Source: Oscillospiraceae bacterium (GTDB lineage: Bacteria > Bacillota > Clostridia > Oscillospirales > Oscillospiraceae). From it: a stretch of 15,300 nt of DNA. Both the position numbers and the translations under genes were made by a program. Below, one piece after another: positions 1 through 6,420 of this stretch; the first letter of the stretch is position 1; each line of letters starts with the position of its first letter. The notes under the pieces were generated by a model. That model searched no databases, was not told where the DNA came from, and saw only the letters and a list, made by a program, of their open reading frames with translations. The stretch is taken from contig JAIEFH010000262.1 of NCBI GenBank assembly GCA_029067025.1, positions 1 to 15,300 of the forward strand. The letters are read 5' to 3'.

Positions 1-153
1 GACCTGCGGGGCGGCGGCGCGCGGGCCGCGGCGGCGCTGGGCGCGGAGGGCACCACCGTCCTGTCCGGCCTGAACCACATTGACCGGGGTTACGAGGGGC
101 TGGAGGAGATGCTGCGCGCCCTGGGGGCGCGGGTCGAACGCCGGGAGGCGTGA
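1..153 (+). CDS. murA: UDP-N-acetylglucosamine 1-carboxyvinyltransferase, C-terminal end (partial)
   Basis: This is the last 50 codons of a gene that begins left of the window. MurA transfers enolpyruvate from PEP to UDP-GlcNAc in the cytoplasm, the first committed step of peptidoglycan synthesis. The visible tail begins with DLRGGG, continues with EGTTVLSGLNHIDRGYEGLE and ends in a LGARVERR segment. This matches the usual MurA C-terminus, in which the DLR and IDRGYE motifs are hallmarks. The active-site cysteine region lies outside the window. The next gene, ftsQ, starts 38 bases after the stop with no hairpin between, so the two are probably co-transcribed in a murA-ftsQ-ftsZ style wall and division cluster. 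The family call is firm. Which of the two MurA paralogues common in Firmicutes this is cannot be judged from the fragment. Confidence 0.9.
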   Translation, partial: DLRGGGARAAAALGAEGTTVLSGLNHIDRGYEGLEEMLRALGARVERREA

Positions 154-191
154 CAACATTGTACAGATAGATTAGATCAGAGGTGATAACC

Positions 192-965
192 GTGGCACGA
201 CAGCGCAGACACAGCAGGCCGAAAAGACGGCGGGGCCGGTTTGGCGGCCTCTATAAAGTGCTGTCCATCCTGCTGGCTGCCGCGGCGGTCATCGTGGCCT
301 GCGTGGTTTTTTTCCGGGTCAATACTATTGAGGTAGCGGGCAACGTGCGCTATACCGCCGAGGAGATCATCGAGGCGTCCGGCGTCAAGGTGGGCGACAA
401 CCTCATTGCCCTATCTGGGAGCCGGGTGTCGGCGGCCATCCGCACTCAGCTTCCCTATGTGGAAGGGGTGGCGCTCCAGCGGGCCTACCCGGACGGGCTG
501 GTCATCCGGGTAACAGAGCGGATAGCGGCGGCGTCGGTGGACAGCGCCGAAGGGCGCTGGCTCATCTCCGCCCAGGGTAAGCTGCTGGAGAAGGACAACG
601 GCACCATCCAGGCCATCCAGATCACCGGGCTGACGGCGGTGGGGCCTTACGCCGGGGGGATGCTCCAAGCGGCGGAGGAGGAGAGCCTCACGCTGGACTA
701 TGTGAAGCAGCTGCTGGCCGTACTGGAGAGCAACGGGATGCTGGGCGACTGTACGGCGCTGGACTGCAGCTCCGCCATCTCCATGACGCTGGATTACGGC
801 ATTTACCGCCTGCGCCTGCCCCGGGGCGGGAATTTTGAGTACTATATCCAGCTGGCCCGCAGCGCTCTGACCCAGGGCCTGGAGGAAGGCAAGCTCCAGG
901 AGGGGCAGGGCGGTCTGCTGGATCTGACTGTCGCCGAAGGCAAGGCCTACTTTCGGTCAGATTAA
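192..965 (+). CDS. ftsQ: cell division protein FtsQ/DivIB
   Basis: FtsQ/DivIB is a bitopic membrane protein of the divisome that helps recruit and regulate the septal wall synthases through FtsL and DivIC. The 257-residue product starts with a very basic cytoplasmic tail (residues 1-18, many Arg and Lys), followed by one hydrophobic segment (about 22-41). A POTRA-type domain follows (about 42-110), beginning FRVNTIEVAGNVRYTAEEI, with the typical YPDGLVIRVTER strand near residues 99-110. The rest is the extracytoplasmic beta domain. I place the start at GTG 192, because the Shine-Dalgarno AGAGGTGAT (179-187) sits four bases before it. A GTG at 183 lies inside that ribosome site and is unlikely to be used. 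The gene lies between murA and ftsZ, as expected for this family. Length and layout are normal. Confidence 0.9.
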   Translation: MARQRRHSRPKRRRGRFGGLYKVLSILLAAAAVIVACVVFFRVNTIEVAGNVRYTAEEIIEASGVKVGDNLIALSGSRVSAAIRTQLPYVEGVALQRAYPDGLVIRVTERIAAASVDSAEGRWLISAQGKLLEKDNGTIQAIQITGLTAVGPYAGGMLQAAEEESLTLDYVKQLLAVLESNGMLGDCTALDCSSAISMTLDYGIYRLRLPRGGNFEYYIQLARSALTQGLEEGKLQEGQGGLLDLTVAEGKAYFRSD

Positions 966-1006
966 ATTTAAGTTTTGATTCGGCGGCAAAAAACTGCGAT
1001 TTTCTA

Positions 1007-1035
1007 TTGACCGATGGGGGAAAAAAGCGTACAAT
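1007..1035 (+). promoter_or_regulatory. SigA-type promoter of ftsZ
   Basis: A -35 box TTGACC (1007-1012) is followed by a 17-base spacer and a -10 box TACAAT (1030-1035). Both boxes are close to consensus. The predicted start near 1042 gives a leader of about 60 bases before ftsZ, whose ribosome site AGGAGGG (1089-1095) lies seven bases before the ATG. The promoter lies in the AT-rich 137-base gap after ftsQ, so ftsZ can be expressed separately from the upstream wall genes. Confidence 0.82.
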
Positions 1036-1102
1036 ACAACAAGATGTAGTTTTATGCCCAATATCATTTACTATCACTGGTTTTACATAGGAGGGTCACA
1101 GG

Positions 1103-2269
1103 ATGGCATTTGTAATGGATTCCGCCGCCAGCCACGAGGACGTATTAAAGGTCATTGGCGTAGGCGGTGGCGGCAATAATGTGGTCAACCGCATGGTTCG
1201 CTCGGGAATGCAGGGCGTGGAGTTTGTCGCGGTGAACACCGACCGCCAGTGCCTCAATGCCTCCGAGGCCACTCAGAAGCTGGCCATTGGCGAAAAGCTG
1301 ACCGGCGGCAAGGGCGCGGGAGCCAATCCCGAGGTGGGCCGGGAGTCCGCCAAGGAGAGCAAGGAGCAGATCACCGCGCTGCTGGAGGGGGCGGACATGG
1401 TGTTCGTCACCGCCGGCATGGGGGGCGGCACCGGCACCGGCGCGGCCCCCGTGGTGGCGGAGATCGCCAAGGAGAAAGGGATTCTCACCGTGGGCGTGGT
1501 CACCAAGCCCTTCAACTTTGAGGGCCGCCGCCGCATGGAGCAGGCCGCCCGGGGCATTGAGGAGCTGCGGCAGAAGGTGGATTCCCTGGTCATCATCCCC
1601 AACGACCGGCTCCAGTACGCCACGGACGAGAAGATTACCTTCGCCAACGCCTTTGCCATCGCCGATGATGTGCTGCGCCAGGCGGTGCAGTCCATCTCCG
1701 ACCTGATTAAGACCACCGGCCTCATCAACCTGGATTTCGCCGACGTCACCGCCGTCATGAAGGACGCGGGTCTGGCCCACATGGGCGTGGGCCGTGCCGC
1801 TGGCAAGAATAAGGCGGAGGAGGCCACCCGCATCGCCATCAACAGCCCCCTGCTGGAGACCTCCATCCAGGGAGCCAAGGGCATCATCGTCAACATCACC
1901 GGGCCCATGGATATGGGACTGGAGGAGGTGGAGCAGGCCGCCGAGATGGTCAAGCAGGTGGCCGACCCGGACGCCCTGTTCATGATGGGCACCGCCTTCG
2001 ACGACACGCTGGAGGACGAGCTGCGGGTCACTGTCATCGCCACCGGCTTCGGCGAGGTGGACAACCCCGTCCCCGAGAAGGAGGGGGCGCAGCCCGCCCA
2101 GGCGGCGGCCCAGGCCGCGAAACCCCAGGCCGTGGCCGAGGACAAGCCCAAGTTTGTCCCCGCCGGAGTGGGCCCCATCACGCCTCCCAAGCCCCTGTCC
2201 GAGTCCACCGCTGAGCAGGTGGAGGACGATCCCTTCGACGACATCTTCCGTATTTTCAATAAAAGGTAA
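1103..2269 (+). CDS. ftsZ: cell division protein FtsZ
   Basis: FtsZ is the tubulin-like GTPase that forms the cytokinetic ring at midcell. The 388-residue product has the nucleotide-binding GVGGGGNNVVNRM segment (19-31), the tubulin signature GGGTGTG (107-113) and the T7-loop NLDFADV (209-215) that supplies catalytic aspartates to the neighbouring subunit. The globular GTPase ends near residue 317. A short Ala/Pro/Gln/Lys-rich linker (about 318-372) and a final acidic-aromatic peptide, DDPFDDIFRIFNKR, follow. That tail differs from the widespread D-I-P-x-F-L-x-x form of the FtsZ C-terminal peptide. The start is supported by AGGAGGG seven bases upstream. The gene has its own promoter, and a hairpin follows the stop. 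No ftsA is found between ftsQ and ftsZ. Confidence 0.98.
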   Translation: MAFVMDSAASHEDVLKVIGVGGGGNNVVNRMVRSGMQGVEFVAVNTDRQCLNASEATQKLAIGEKLTGGKGAGANPEVGRESAKESKEQITALLEGADMVFVTAGMGGGTGTGAAPVVAEIAKEKGILTVGVVTKPFNFEGRRRMEQAARGIEELRQKVDSLVIIPNDRLQYATDEKITFANAFAIADDVLRQAVQSISDLIKTTGLINLDFADVTAVMKDAGLAHMGVGRAAGKNKAEEATRIAINSPLLETSIQGAKGIIVNITGPMDMGLEEVEQAAEMVKQVADPDALFMMGTAFDDTLEDELRVTVIATGFGEVDNPVPEKEGAQPAQAAAQAAKPQAVAEDKPKFVPAGVGPITPPKPLSESTAEQVEDDPFDDIFRIFNKR

Positions 2270-2275
2270 CATATG

Positions 2276-2305
2276 CCCCTCCCGACCGCTGGCCGGGAGG
2301 GGTTT
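2276..2305 (+). terminator. hairpin after ftsZ
   Basis: Perfect 9-bp inverted repeat: CCCCTCCCG (2276-2284) pairs with CGGGAGGGG (2294-2302) across a 9-base loop, starting seven bases after the ftsZ stop. Only three T residues follow, so it may be a leaky terminator or an mRNA 3'-end stabiliser instead of a strong intrinsic terminator. Confidence 0.6.
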
Positions 2306-2351
2306 GCGCCTATCCGGCGAATCAATTCAGACTGACAGCGGGAGGGAGACT

Positions 2352-3248
2352 GTGGACATGGAATACGTACCCGCCAAGCATCTGCTCCACCGCAGCCGTT
2401 CCACCGAGTGGTTCGGCACCGACCACACCATGAATATCTATCGGGGCTGCTGCCACGGCTGCCTGTACTGCGACAGCCGCAGCGACTGCTACCAGATCGG
2501 GGAGTTCGACCAGGTGCGGGCCAAGGCGGACGCCCTGCGCATCCTCCGGGACGACCTGGCCCGGAAGGTGCGGCCGGCCTTTATCTGCTCGGGCGCCATG
2601 AGCGACCCCTATAACCCCTTTGAAGAGGAACTGCGGCTCACCCGGCACTCGCTGGAGCTCATCGACGCCTACGACTGCGGCGTGGCCATCGCCACCAAAA
2701 GTGATCTGATTGTCCGGGATATGGACATTTTGGCCTCCATCCAAAGCCATTCCCCGGTGATCTGTAAGCTCACGGTCACCACGACGGACGACGATCTGGC
2801 GGCGAAGCTCGAGCCCCACGCGCCCCCGCCCAGCCGGCGGCTGGCGGCGCTGGAGAAATTGAGTGGGGCGGGACTGTTTGCCGGAGTTCTCCTCATGCCG
2901 GTGCTGCCCTTCCTGGAGGACAGCGACGAGAATGTGCTTGCCGTGGTGGAGGGGGCGGCTCAGGCCGGCGCGAGGTTTATTTACCCCGCCTTCGGCGTCA
3001 CCATGCGGCAGGGCCAGCGGGAGTATTTCCTGGACGGCCTGGAGCGGGCATTCCCGGGGCGGGGCCTGAAGGAGCGGTATCTCCGGCAGTACGGCGACCG
3101 CTACCAGTGCGCCACCCCCAGGGCTCGGGCGCTGTGGAAGGTGTTCACCGCCGCCTGCCGGGAGCGGGGTATTTTGTACGACATGAACTCCATCATCCGG
3201 GCGGCCACCCTGGGCTATGGAGACCGCCAGCTCACCTTTTTTGACTGA
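2352..3248 (+). CDS. SPL-family radical SAM protein
   Basis: This is a radical S-adenosylmethionine protein of the group related to spore photoproduct lyase and COG1533. The key evidence is the [4Fe-4S] motif CxxxCxxC at C33, C37 and C40 within RGCCHGCLYC, preceded by MNIY as is usual for this group. The product is 298 residues, about the usual size, and the rest matches a radical SAM half-barrel with no extra domain. The true substrate is not known for this subgroup, so DNA repair should not be assumed from the name. GTG 2352 is preferred because GGAGGG (2341-2346) ends five bases upstream. ATG 2358 is the alternative, and an open frame further left overlaps ftsZ and is not used. The stop TGA (3246-3248) lies 14 bases before the gluQ start, so the two genes are probably co-transcribed. 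Confidence 0.85.
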   Translation: MDMEYVPAKHLLHRSRSTEWFGTDHTMNIYRGCCHGCLYCDSRSDCYQIGEFDQVRAKADALRILRDDLARKVRPAFICSGAMSDPYNPFEEELRLTRHSLELIDAYDCGVAIATKSDLIVRDMDILASIQSHSPVICKLTVTTTDDDLAAKLEPHAPPPSRRLAALEKLSGAGLFAGVLLMPVLPFLEDSDENVLAVVEGAAQAGARFIYPAFGVTMRQGQREYFLDGLERAFPGRGLKERYLRQYGDRYQCATPRARALWKVFTAACRERGILYDMNSIIRAATLGYGDRQLTFFD

Positions 3249-3262
3249 TGGGGGGAGGATCC

Positions 3263-4189
3263 ATGAAGGTAAGAGGACGCTTTGCCCCCACCCCCAGCGG
3301 GCGGATGCATTTAGGTAATCTGCTTGCGGCGCTGTTGGCCTGGCTGGATGTGCGCAGTCAGGGTGGGACGCTGGTGCTGCGCGTCGAGGATCTGGACACC
3401 CAGCGCACCAGCGAGGAATTTGCCTCTCAGCTCATGGACGATCTGCGCTGGCTGGGGCTGGACTGGGACGAGGGCGGGCTGGAGCAGGACTATATGCAGA
3501 GCCGCCGCACTGCCTGTTATGAGGAAGCGTTTCGCGTTTTGGAGGAAAAGGGGCTGATCTATCCCTGCTACTGCACCCGCTCCGAGCGCATGGCCGCCTC
3601 CGCCCCCCACCGGGACGACGGCGCGGTGGTGTACAGCGGGAAGTGCTTCCATCTGACGGCATCCGAGCGGGCGGCGCTGGAGCGCTCGGGCCGCCGTCCG
3701 GCATGGCGTGTGCGGTGTCCCGATTTGTCGGTCACCGTGGAGGACGGGAACTGCGGGACATATACGGAAAACCTGGCCCGTGACTGCGGCGACTTCATCG
3801 TCCGCCGCTCCGACGGGGTGTTTGCCTATCAGCTTGCGGTGGTGGTGGACGACGCGCTGATGGGGGTGAACCACGTGGTGCGGGGGCGGGATCTGCTGTG
3901 CTCCGCGCCCCGGCAGGCGTGGCTCCATCAGGTGCTGGGCTACGCGCCGCCCCGGTTTTTCCACACGCCGCTGCTGCTTGCCCCCGACGGGCGGCGGCTG
4001 GCCAAGCGGGATCACGACTTGGATATGGGCGCGCTGCGGGGGCGGTATACGGCGGAGGAGCTGACCGGCCTGCTGGCCTGTTACGCGGGGCTTTTGGAAA
4101 AGCCGCAAAGTGCGCAAGCCAAGGAGCTGATCCCCCTGTTTTCCTGGACAAAAGTGCCAAAAAACGACGTTGTGGTTTATACACCTTGA
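3263..4189 (+). CDS. gluQ: glutamyl-queuosine tRNA(Asp) synthetase (GluQRS)
   Basis: GluQRS is a shortened paralogue of glutamyl-tRNA synthetase. It activates glutamate and attaches it to the queuosine base at position 34 of tRNA(Asp), not to the tRNA 3' end. The 308-residue product has the class I catalytic core FAPTPSGRMHLGN (7-19, HIGH-like), the RVEDLD segment (40-45) and the KMSKS-like RRLAKRD (244-250). It lacks the anticodon-binding half of GltX (about 480 residues). A zinc site typical of this family is visible as CYC (C102, C104), with Y124 and C128. The start is ATG 3263, behind GGGGGAGGA. An ATG at 3248 overlaps the previous stop but has no ribosome site. The stop codon lies inside the first -35 hexamer of guaB. 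The role implies that the host makes or salvages queuosine. Confidence 0.88.
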   Translation: MKVRGRFAPTPSGRMHLGNLLAALLAWLDVRSQGGTLVLRVEDLDTQRTSEEFASQLMDDLRWLGLDWDEGGLEQDYMQSRRTACYEEAFRVLEEKGLIYPCYCTRSERMAASAPHRDDGAVVYSGKCFHLTASERAALERSGRRPAWRVRCPDLSVTVEDGNCGTYTENLARDCGDFIVRRSDGVFAYQLAVVVDDALMGVNHVVRGRDLLCSAPRQAWLHQVLGYAPPRFFHTPLLLAPDGRRLAKRDHDLDMGALRGRYTAEELTGLLACYAGLLEKPQSAQAKELIPLFSWTKVPKNDVVVYTP

Positions 4190-4214
4190 CATTGACCTTG
4201 ACAAAGCGTAGAAT
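4186..4214 (+). promoter_or_regulatory. SigA-type promoter of guaB with triple -35 array
   Basis: TTGACA (4186-4191), a 17-base spacer and TAGAAT (4209-4214) make a near-consensus promoter. The -35 hexamer is followed directly by TTGACC (4192-4197) and TTGACA (4198-4203), so three -35-like hexamers abut. Only the first has a good -10 at the right distance. The first hexamer overlaps the gluQ stop codon. The predicted start near 4221 leaves a leader of only about 26 bases, too short for a riboswitch. The ribosome site is AGGAGG (4234-4239). Confidence 0.8.
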
Positions 4215-4246
4215 AGGAAAAATTTAAAAAAACAGGAGGATGGAAT

Positions 4247-5722
4247 ATGGCGCAGATGGATTGGAACGATAAATTCGGCAAGCGGGGCCTCACCTTTGAT
4301 GATGTGCTGCTTATCCCGGCGGAGAGCAATGTGCTGCCGGCGGACGTGGATCTGCACACCCGGCTGACCCGCAAAATCACCCTGAACATCCCGGTGATGA
4401 GCGCGGCCATGGATACGGTGACGGAGTCCCGCATGGCCATCGCCCTGGCCCGTGAGGGCGGCATCGGCGTGATCCACAAGAATATGTCCATCGGCCAGCA
4501 GGCCGAGCAGGTGGATATGGTCAAGCGCAGTGAGAACGGCGTCATCACCAACCCCTTCTGGCTGGGCCCCGGCCACACGCTGGCTGAGGCGGACGAGCTG
4601 TGCGCCAAGTATAAGATCTCCGGCGTGCCCATCTGCGACGGCGGCAAGCTCATCGGCATCATCACCAACCGGGATATGAAGTTCGAGACCGACATGAGCA
4701 AGCTGATCGACAACGTGATGACCCGCGACAACCTGGTCACCGCCCCTGAGGGCACCACTTTGGATCAGGCCCGGGAGATTCTGCGCAAGCATAAGATTGA
4801 GAAGCTGCCCATCGTGGACGAGCAGTTCCACCTGAAGGGCCTCATCACCATCAAGGACATTGAAAAGGCCCAGGTCTATCCCAACTCCGCCCGTGACGAG
4901 AAGGGCCGCCTGCTGGTGGCGGCGGCCATCGGCGTCACCGCCGACGTGCTGGATCGGGTGGCCGCCCTGGTGGAGGCGGGGGCGGATGTGCTCTGCCTGG
5001 ACTCCGCCCACGGCCACTCCCGGAACATTCTGGAGTGCGTCATGCGCATCAAGTCCCTGTACCCCGATGTACAGCTGGTGGCCGGCAACGTGGCTACCGC
5101 CGAGGGCACCCGCGCCCTCATCGAGGCGGGCGCCGACTGCGTGAAGATCGGCATCGGCCCCGGCTCCATCTGTACCACCCGCGTGGTGGCGGGCATCGGC
5201 GTGCCCCAGGTCACCGCCGTGTTCGACGCGGCCCAGGTGGCGGCGGAGTACGATGTGCCCATCATCGCCGACGGCGGCATCAAGTACTCCGGTGACATCG
5301 CCAAAGCCATCGCGGCGGGCGGCAATGTGGTCATGCTGGGCTCCCTGCTGGCGGGCTGTGAGGAGTCCCCCGGCGACACCGAGGTATACCAGGGCCGTCA
5401 GTTCAAGGTCTACCGCGGTATGGGCTCCCTGGGGGCCATGGCCCAGGGCTCCAAGGATCGCTACTTCCAGCAGAACAACAAAAAGCTGGTTCCCGAGGGC
5501 GTGGAGGGCCGCGTCCCCTACAAGGGGCCGGTGGCCGAGACCATCTATCAGATGATGGGCGGTCTGCGGGCCGGCATGGGCTACTGCGGCTGCTCCACCA
5601 TTGAGGAGCTGCGCACCCGCGCCCAGTTCACCCAGATCACCGCCGCGGGCCTGAAGGAGTCCCACCCCCACGACATCTATATCACCAAGGAAGCGCCCAA
5701 CTACACCATCAATCCGCAATAA
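4247..5722 (+). CDS. guaB: IMP dehydrogenase
   Basis: IMP dehydrogenase oxidises IMP to XMP with NAD+, the rate-limiting step of guanine nucleotide synthesis. The 491-residue product is full length. The (beta/alpha)8 barrel opens with GLTFDDVLLIPAES. A pair of CBS domains is inserted at about residues 93-212 (first with SGVPICDGGKLIGIITNRD, second ending GLITIKDIEKA). The catalytic loop GIGPGSICTTR carries the nucleophile at C309. Further motifs are ADGGIKYSGDIAKA, the MGSLGAM flap region and the YRGMGS segment. The ATG lies seven bases after AGGAGG. The gene has its own promoter and a strong hairpin after the stop, so it is probably monocistronic. The last ten codons, the stop and the hairpin reappear in a degenerate copy just downstream. 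Confidence 0.98.
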   Translation: MAQMDWNDKFGKRGLTFDDVLLIPAESNVLPADVDLHTRLTRKITLNIPVMSAAMDTVTESRMAIALAREGGIGVIHKNMSIGQQAEQVDMVKRSENGVITNPFWLGPGHTLAEADELCAKYKISGVPICDGGKLIGIITNRDMKFETDMSKLIDNVMTRDNLVTAPEGTTLDQAREILRKHKIEKLPIVDEQFHLKGLITIKDIEKAQVYPNSARDEKGRLLVAAAIGVTADVLDRVAALVEAGADVLCLDSAHGHSRNILECVMRIKSLYPDVQLVAGNVATAEGTRALIEAGADCVKIGIGPGSICTTRVVAGIGVPQVTAVFDAAQVAAEYDVPIIADGGIKYSGDIAKAIAAGGNVVMLGSLLAGCEESPGDTEVYQGRQFKVYRGMGSLGAMAQGSKDRYFQQNNKKLVPEGVEGRVPYKGPVAETIYQMMGGLRAGMGYCGCSTIEELRTRAQFTQITAAGLKESHPHDIYITKEAPNYTINPQ

Positions 5723-5850
5723 AAATTTGGAACTCCCCCGGCTGGAGCCGGGGGAGTTCTGTATGTCGGGGAAGCGCCCGACTGCGCCATCAATCCGCAG
5801 TAAACATTTGAACTTCTCAGGCTCCAGCCGGGGATGGTTCCCTATGTCCG
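5689..5850 (+). repeat. degenerate tandem duplication of the guaB 3' end and terminator (period about 81 bp)
   Basis: Unit 1 (5689-5769) contains the last codons of guaB, its stop and its hairpin. Unit 2 (5770-5850) repeats this order. The first 41 bases of each unit agree at 36 positions, and four of the five differences are A/G exchanges. Unit 2 still reads E-A-P-D-C-A-I-N-P-Q-stop, against E-A-P-N-Y-T-I-N-P-Q-stop in guaB. The hairpin part of unit 2 (about 5811-5840) has diverged in both arms yet can still pair imperfectly, with GGCT (5820-5823) against AGCC (5826-5829) at its centre. Both units end in a TATGTC(C/G)GGG motif. The sequence after 5850 shows a faint further resemblance that I do not count. 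Confidence 0.85.
5731..5758 (+). terminator. hairpin terminator of guaB
   Basis: Perfect 12-bp inverted repeat: AACTCCCCCGGC (5731-5742) and GCCGGGGGAGTT (5747-5758) around the loop TGGA, nine bases after the guaB stop. No long T tract follows (CTGTATG). The stem is very stable, so termination or 3'-end protection is likely. It lies inside the first unit of the tandem duplication. Confidence 0.7.
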
Positions 5851-5956
5851 GGAAATCTTCGACATGAAAAAAGAAAAAAATACCTGCTTTGAATCATGTT
5901 CTCCGGCACATAATGAGTGACGGGGATCATGAAGAAAAAGCAGGAGGCATATAAAG

Positions 5957-6376
5957 ATGAAACTGAAATATTTCACTCTTGCCATGGCCTTTGCGATGGC
6001 CCTGGCACTGGCGGGCTGTACCGCCAACCGTGACGTCAACAGCACTGATCCCGTGTCGCCCACCAATTCCATGTCCGCCGATCAGAATGACCGGCCCAGC
6101 GCTGATGTGGGCAACGGTTCCCAGAACGGCTCTGATGTGGGCGGTGTGCAGAACAGCGCTGACGTGGGCGACGCCCAGAACGGTACCGACGCGAACAACG
6201 ATGTGGGTCAGAACGGCGGCAGAAGCGGGATGCGAAGCGGCTCCGGCGTTGGCAACGCCATTGACGACATCGGAAATGCCGCGGGTAATCTGGCCAGGGG
6301 CGCGGGCAACGCGGTCCAGGACGCGGGCAACGCCATTGGCAACGCGGCCGGCAGCGTAGGCAGGGCCATGAGCTAA
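5957..6376 (+). CDS. small repeat-rich lipoprotein, function unknown
   Basis: I do not recognise a named family. The 139-residue product begins with a lipoprotein signal peptide: a basic MKLK, a hydrophobic stretch, and the lipobox LAGC with C21 as the lipidated residue, so the mature protein is probably anchored to the outer face of the membrane. Residues 22-90 are Asn/Gly/Ser/Asp-rich and likely disordered, with DVG recurring at about 50, 60, 69 and 82, usually next to QN. Residues 99-131 are three 11-residue units (GNAIDDIGNAA, GNLARGAGNAV, QDAGNAIGNAA), recalling the 11-mers of LEA-like amphipathic helices. There is no cysteine besides the lipobox and no catalytic motif. AGGAGG (5942-5947) lies nine bases before the ATG. 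No convincing promoter was found in the A-rich stretch upstream (5864-5880). A hairpin follows the stop. Confidence 0.8.
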   Translation: MKLKYFTLAMAFAMALALAGCTANRDVNSTDPVSPTNSMSADQNDRPSADVGNGSQNGSDVGGVQNSADVGDAQNGTDANNDVGQNGGRSGMRSGSGVGNAIDDIGNAAGNLARGAGNAVQDAGNAIGNAAGSVGRAMS

Positions 6377-6383
6377 GCGAACG

Positions 6384-6409
6384 GGGCGGCCGGGATTTCC
6401 CGGCCGCCC
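6384..6409. terminator. bidirectional hairpin between convergent genes
   Basis: Perfect 12-bp inverted repeat: GGGCGGCCGGGA (6384-6395) and TCCCGGCCGCCC (6398-6409), with a minimal TT centre (effective loop ATTT). It lies eight bases after the lipoprotein stop and 12 bases beyond the stop of the convergent minus-strand gene. There is no T tract on either side, but position and stability suggest it blocks transcription from both directions. Confidence 0.65.
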
Positions 6410-6420
6410 TGCGGCTTTGC

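Noticed and set aside
1145..2325. Open frames on the minus strand opposite ftsZ
   Set aside because: Shadows of ftsZ caused by codon bias; no independent support.
4215..4246. Riboswitch or attenuator in the guaB leader
   Set aside because: The leader is only about 26 bases from the predicted start; there is no room for a purine riboswitch.
3311..5719. Very long open frame (about 800 codons) on the minus strand across gluQ and guaB
   Set aside because: Mirror image of two clear genes with strong third-position GC bias; the translation is rich in His, Gly, Arg and Ala, has no domain, and crosses a promoter and two gene ends.
5885..5914. Weak promoter-like pair TTGAAT and CATAAT before the lipoprotein
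   Set aside because: Spacing of 14 bases is too short, and other pairings give poor -35 boxes.
5913..5954. Possible 13-codon leader peptide ahead of the lipoprotein gene (ATG 5913, stop 5952-5954)
   Set aside because: No ribosome site and no regulatory codon run; it contains the lipoprotein ribosome site only by position.
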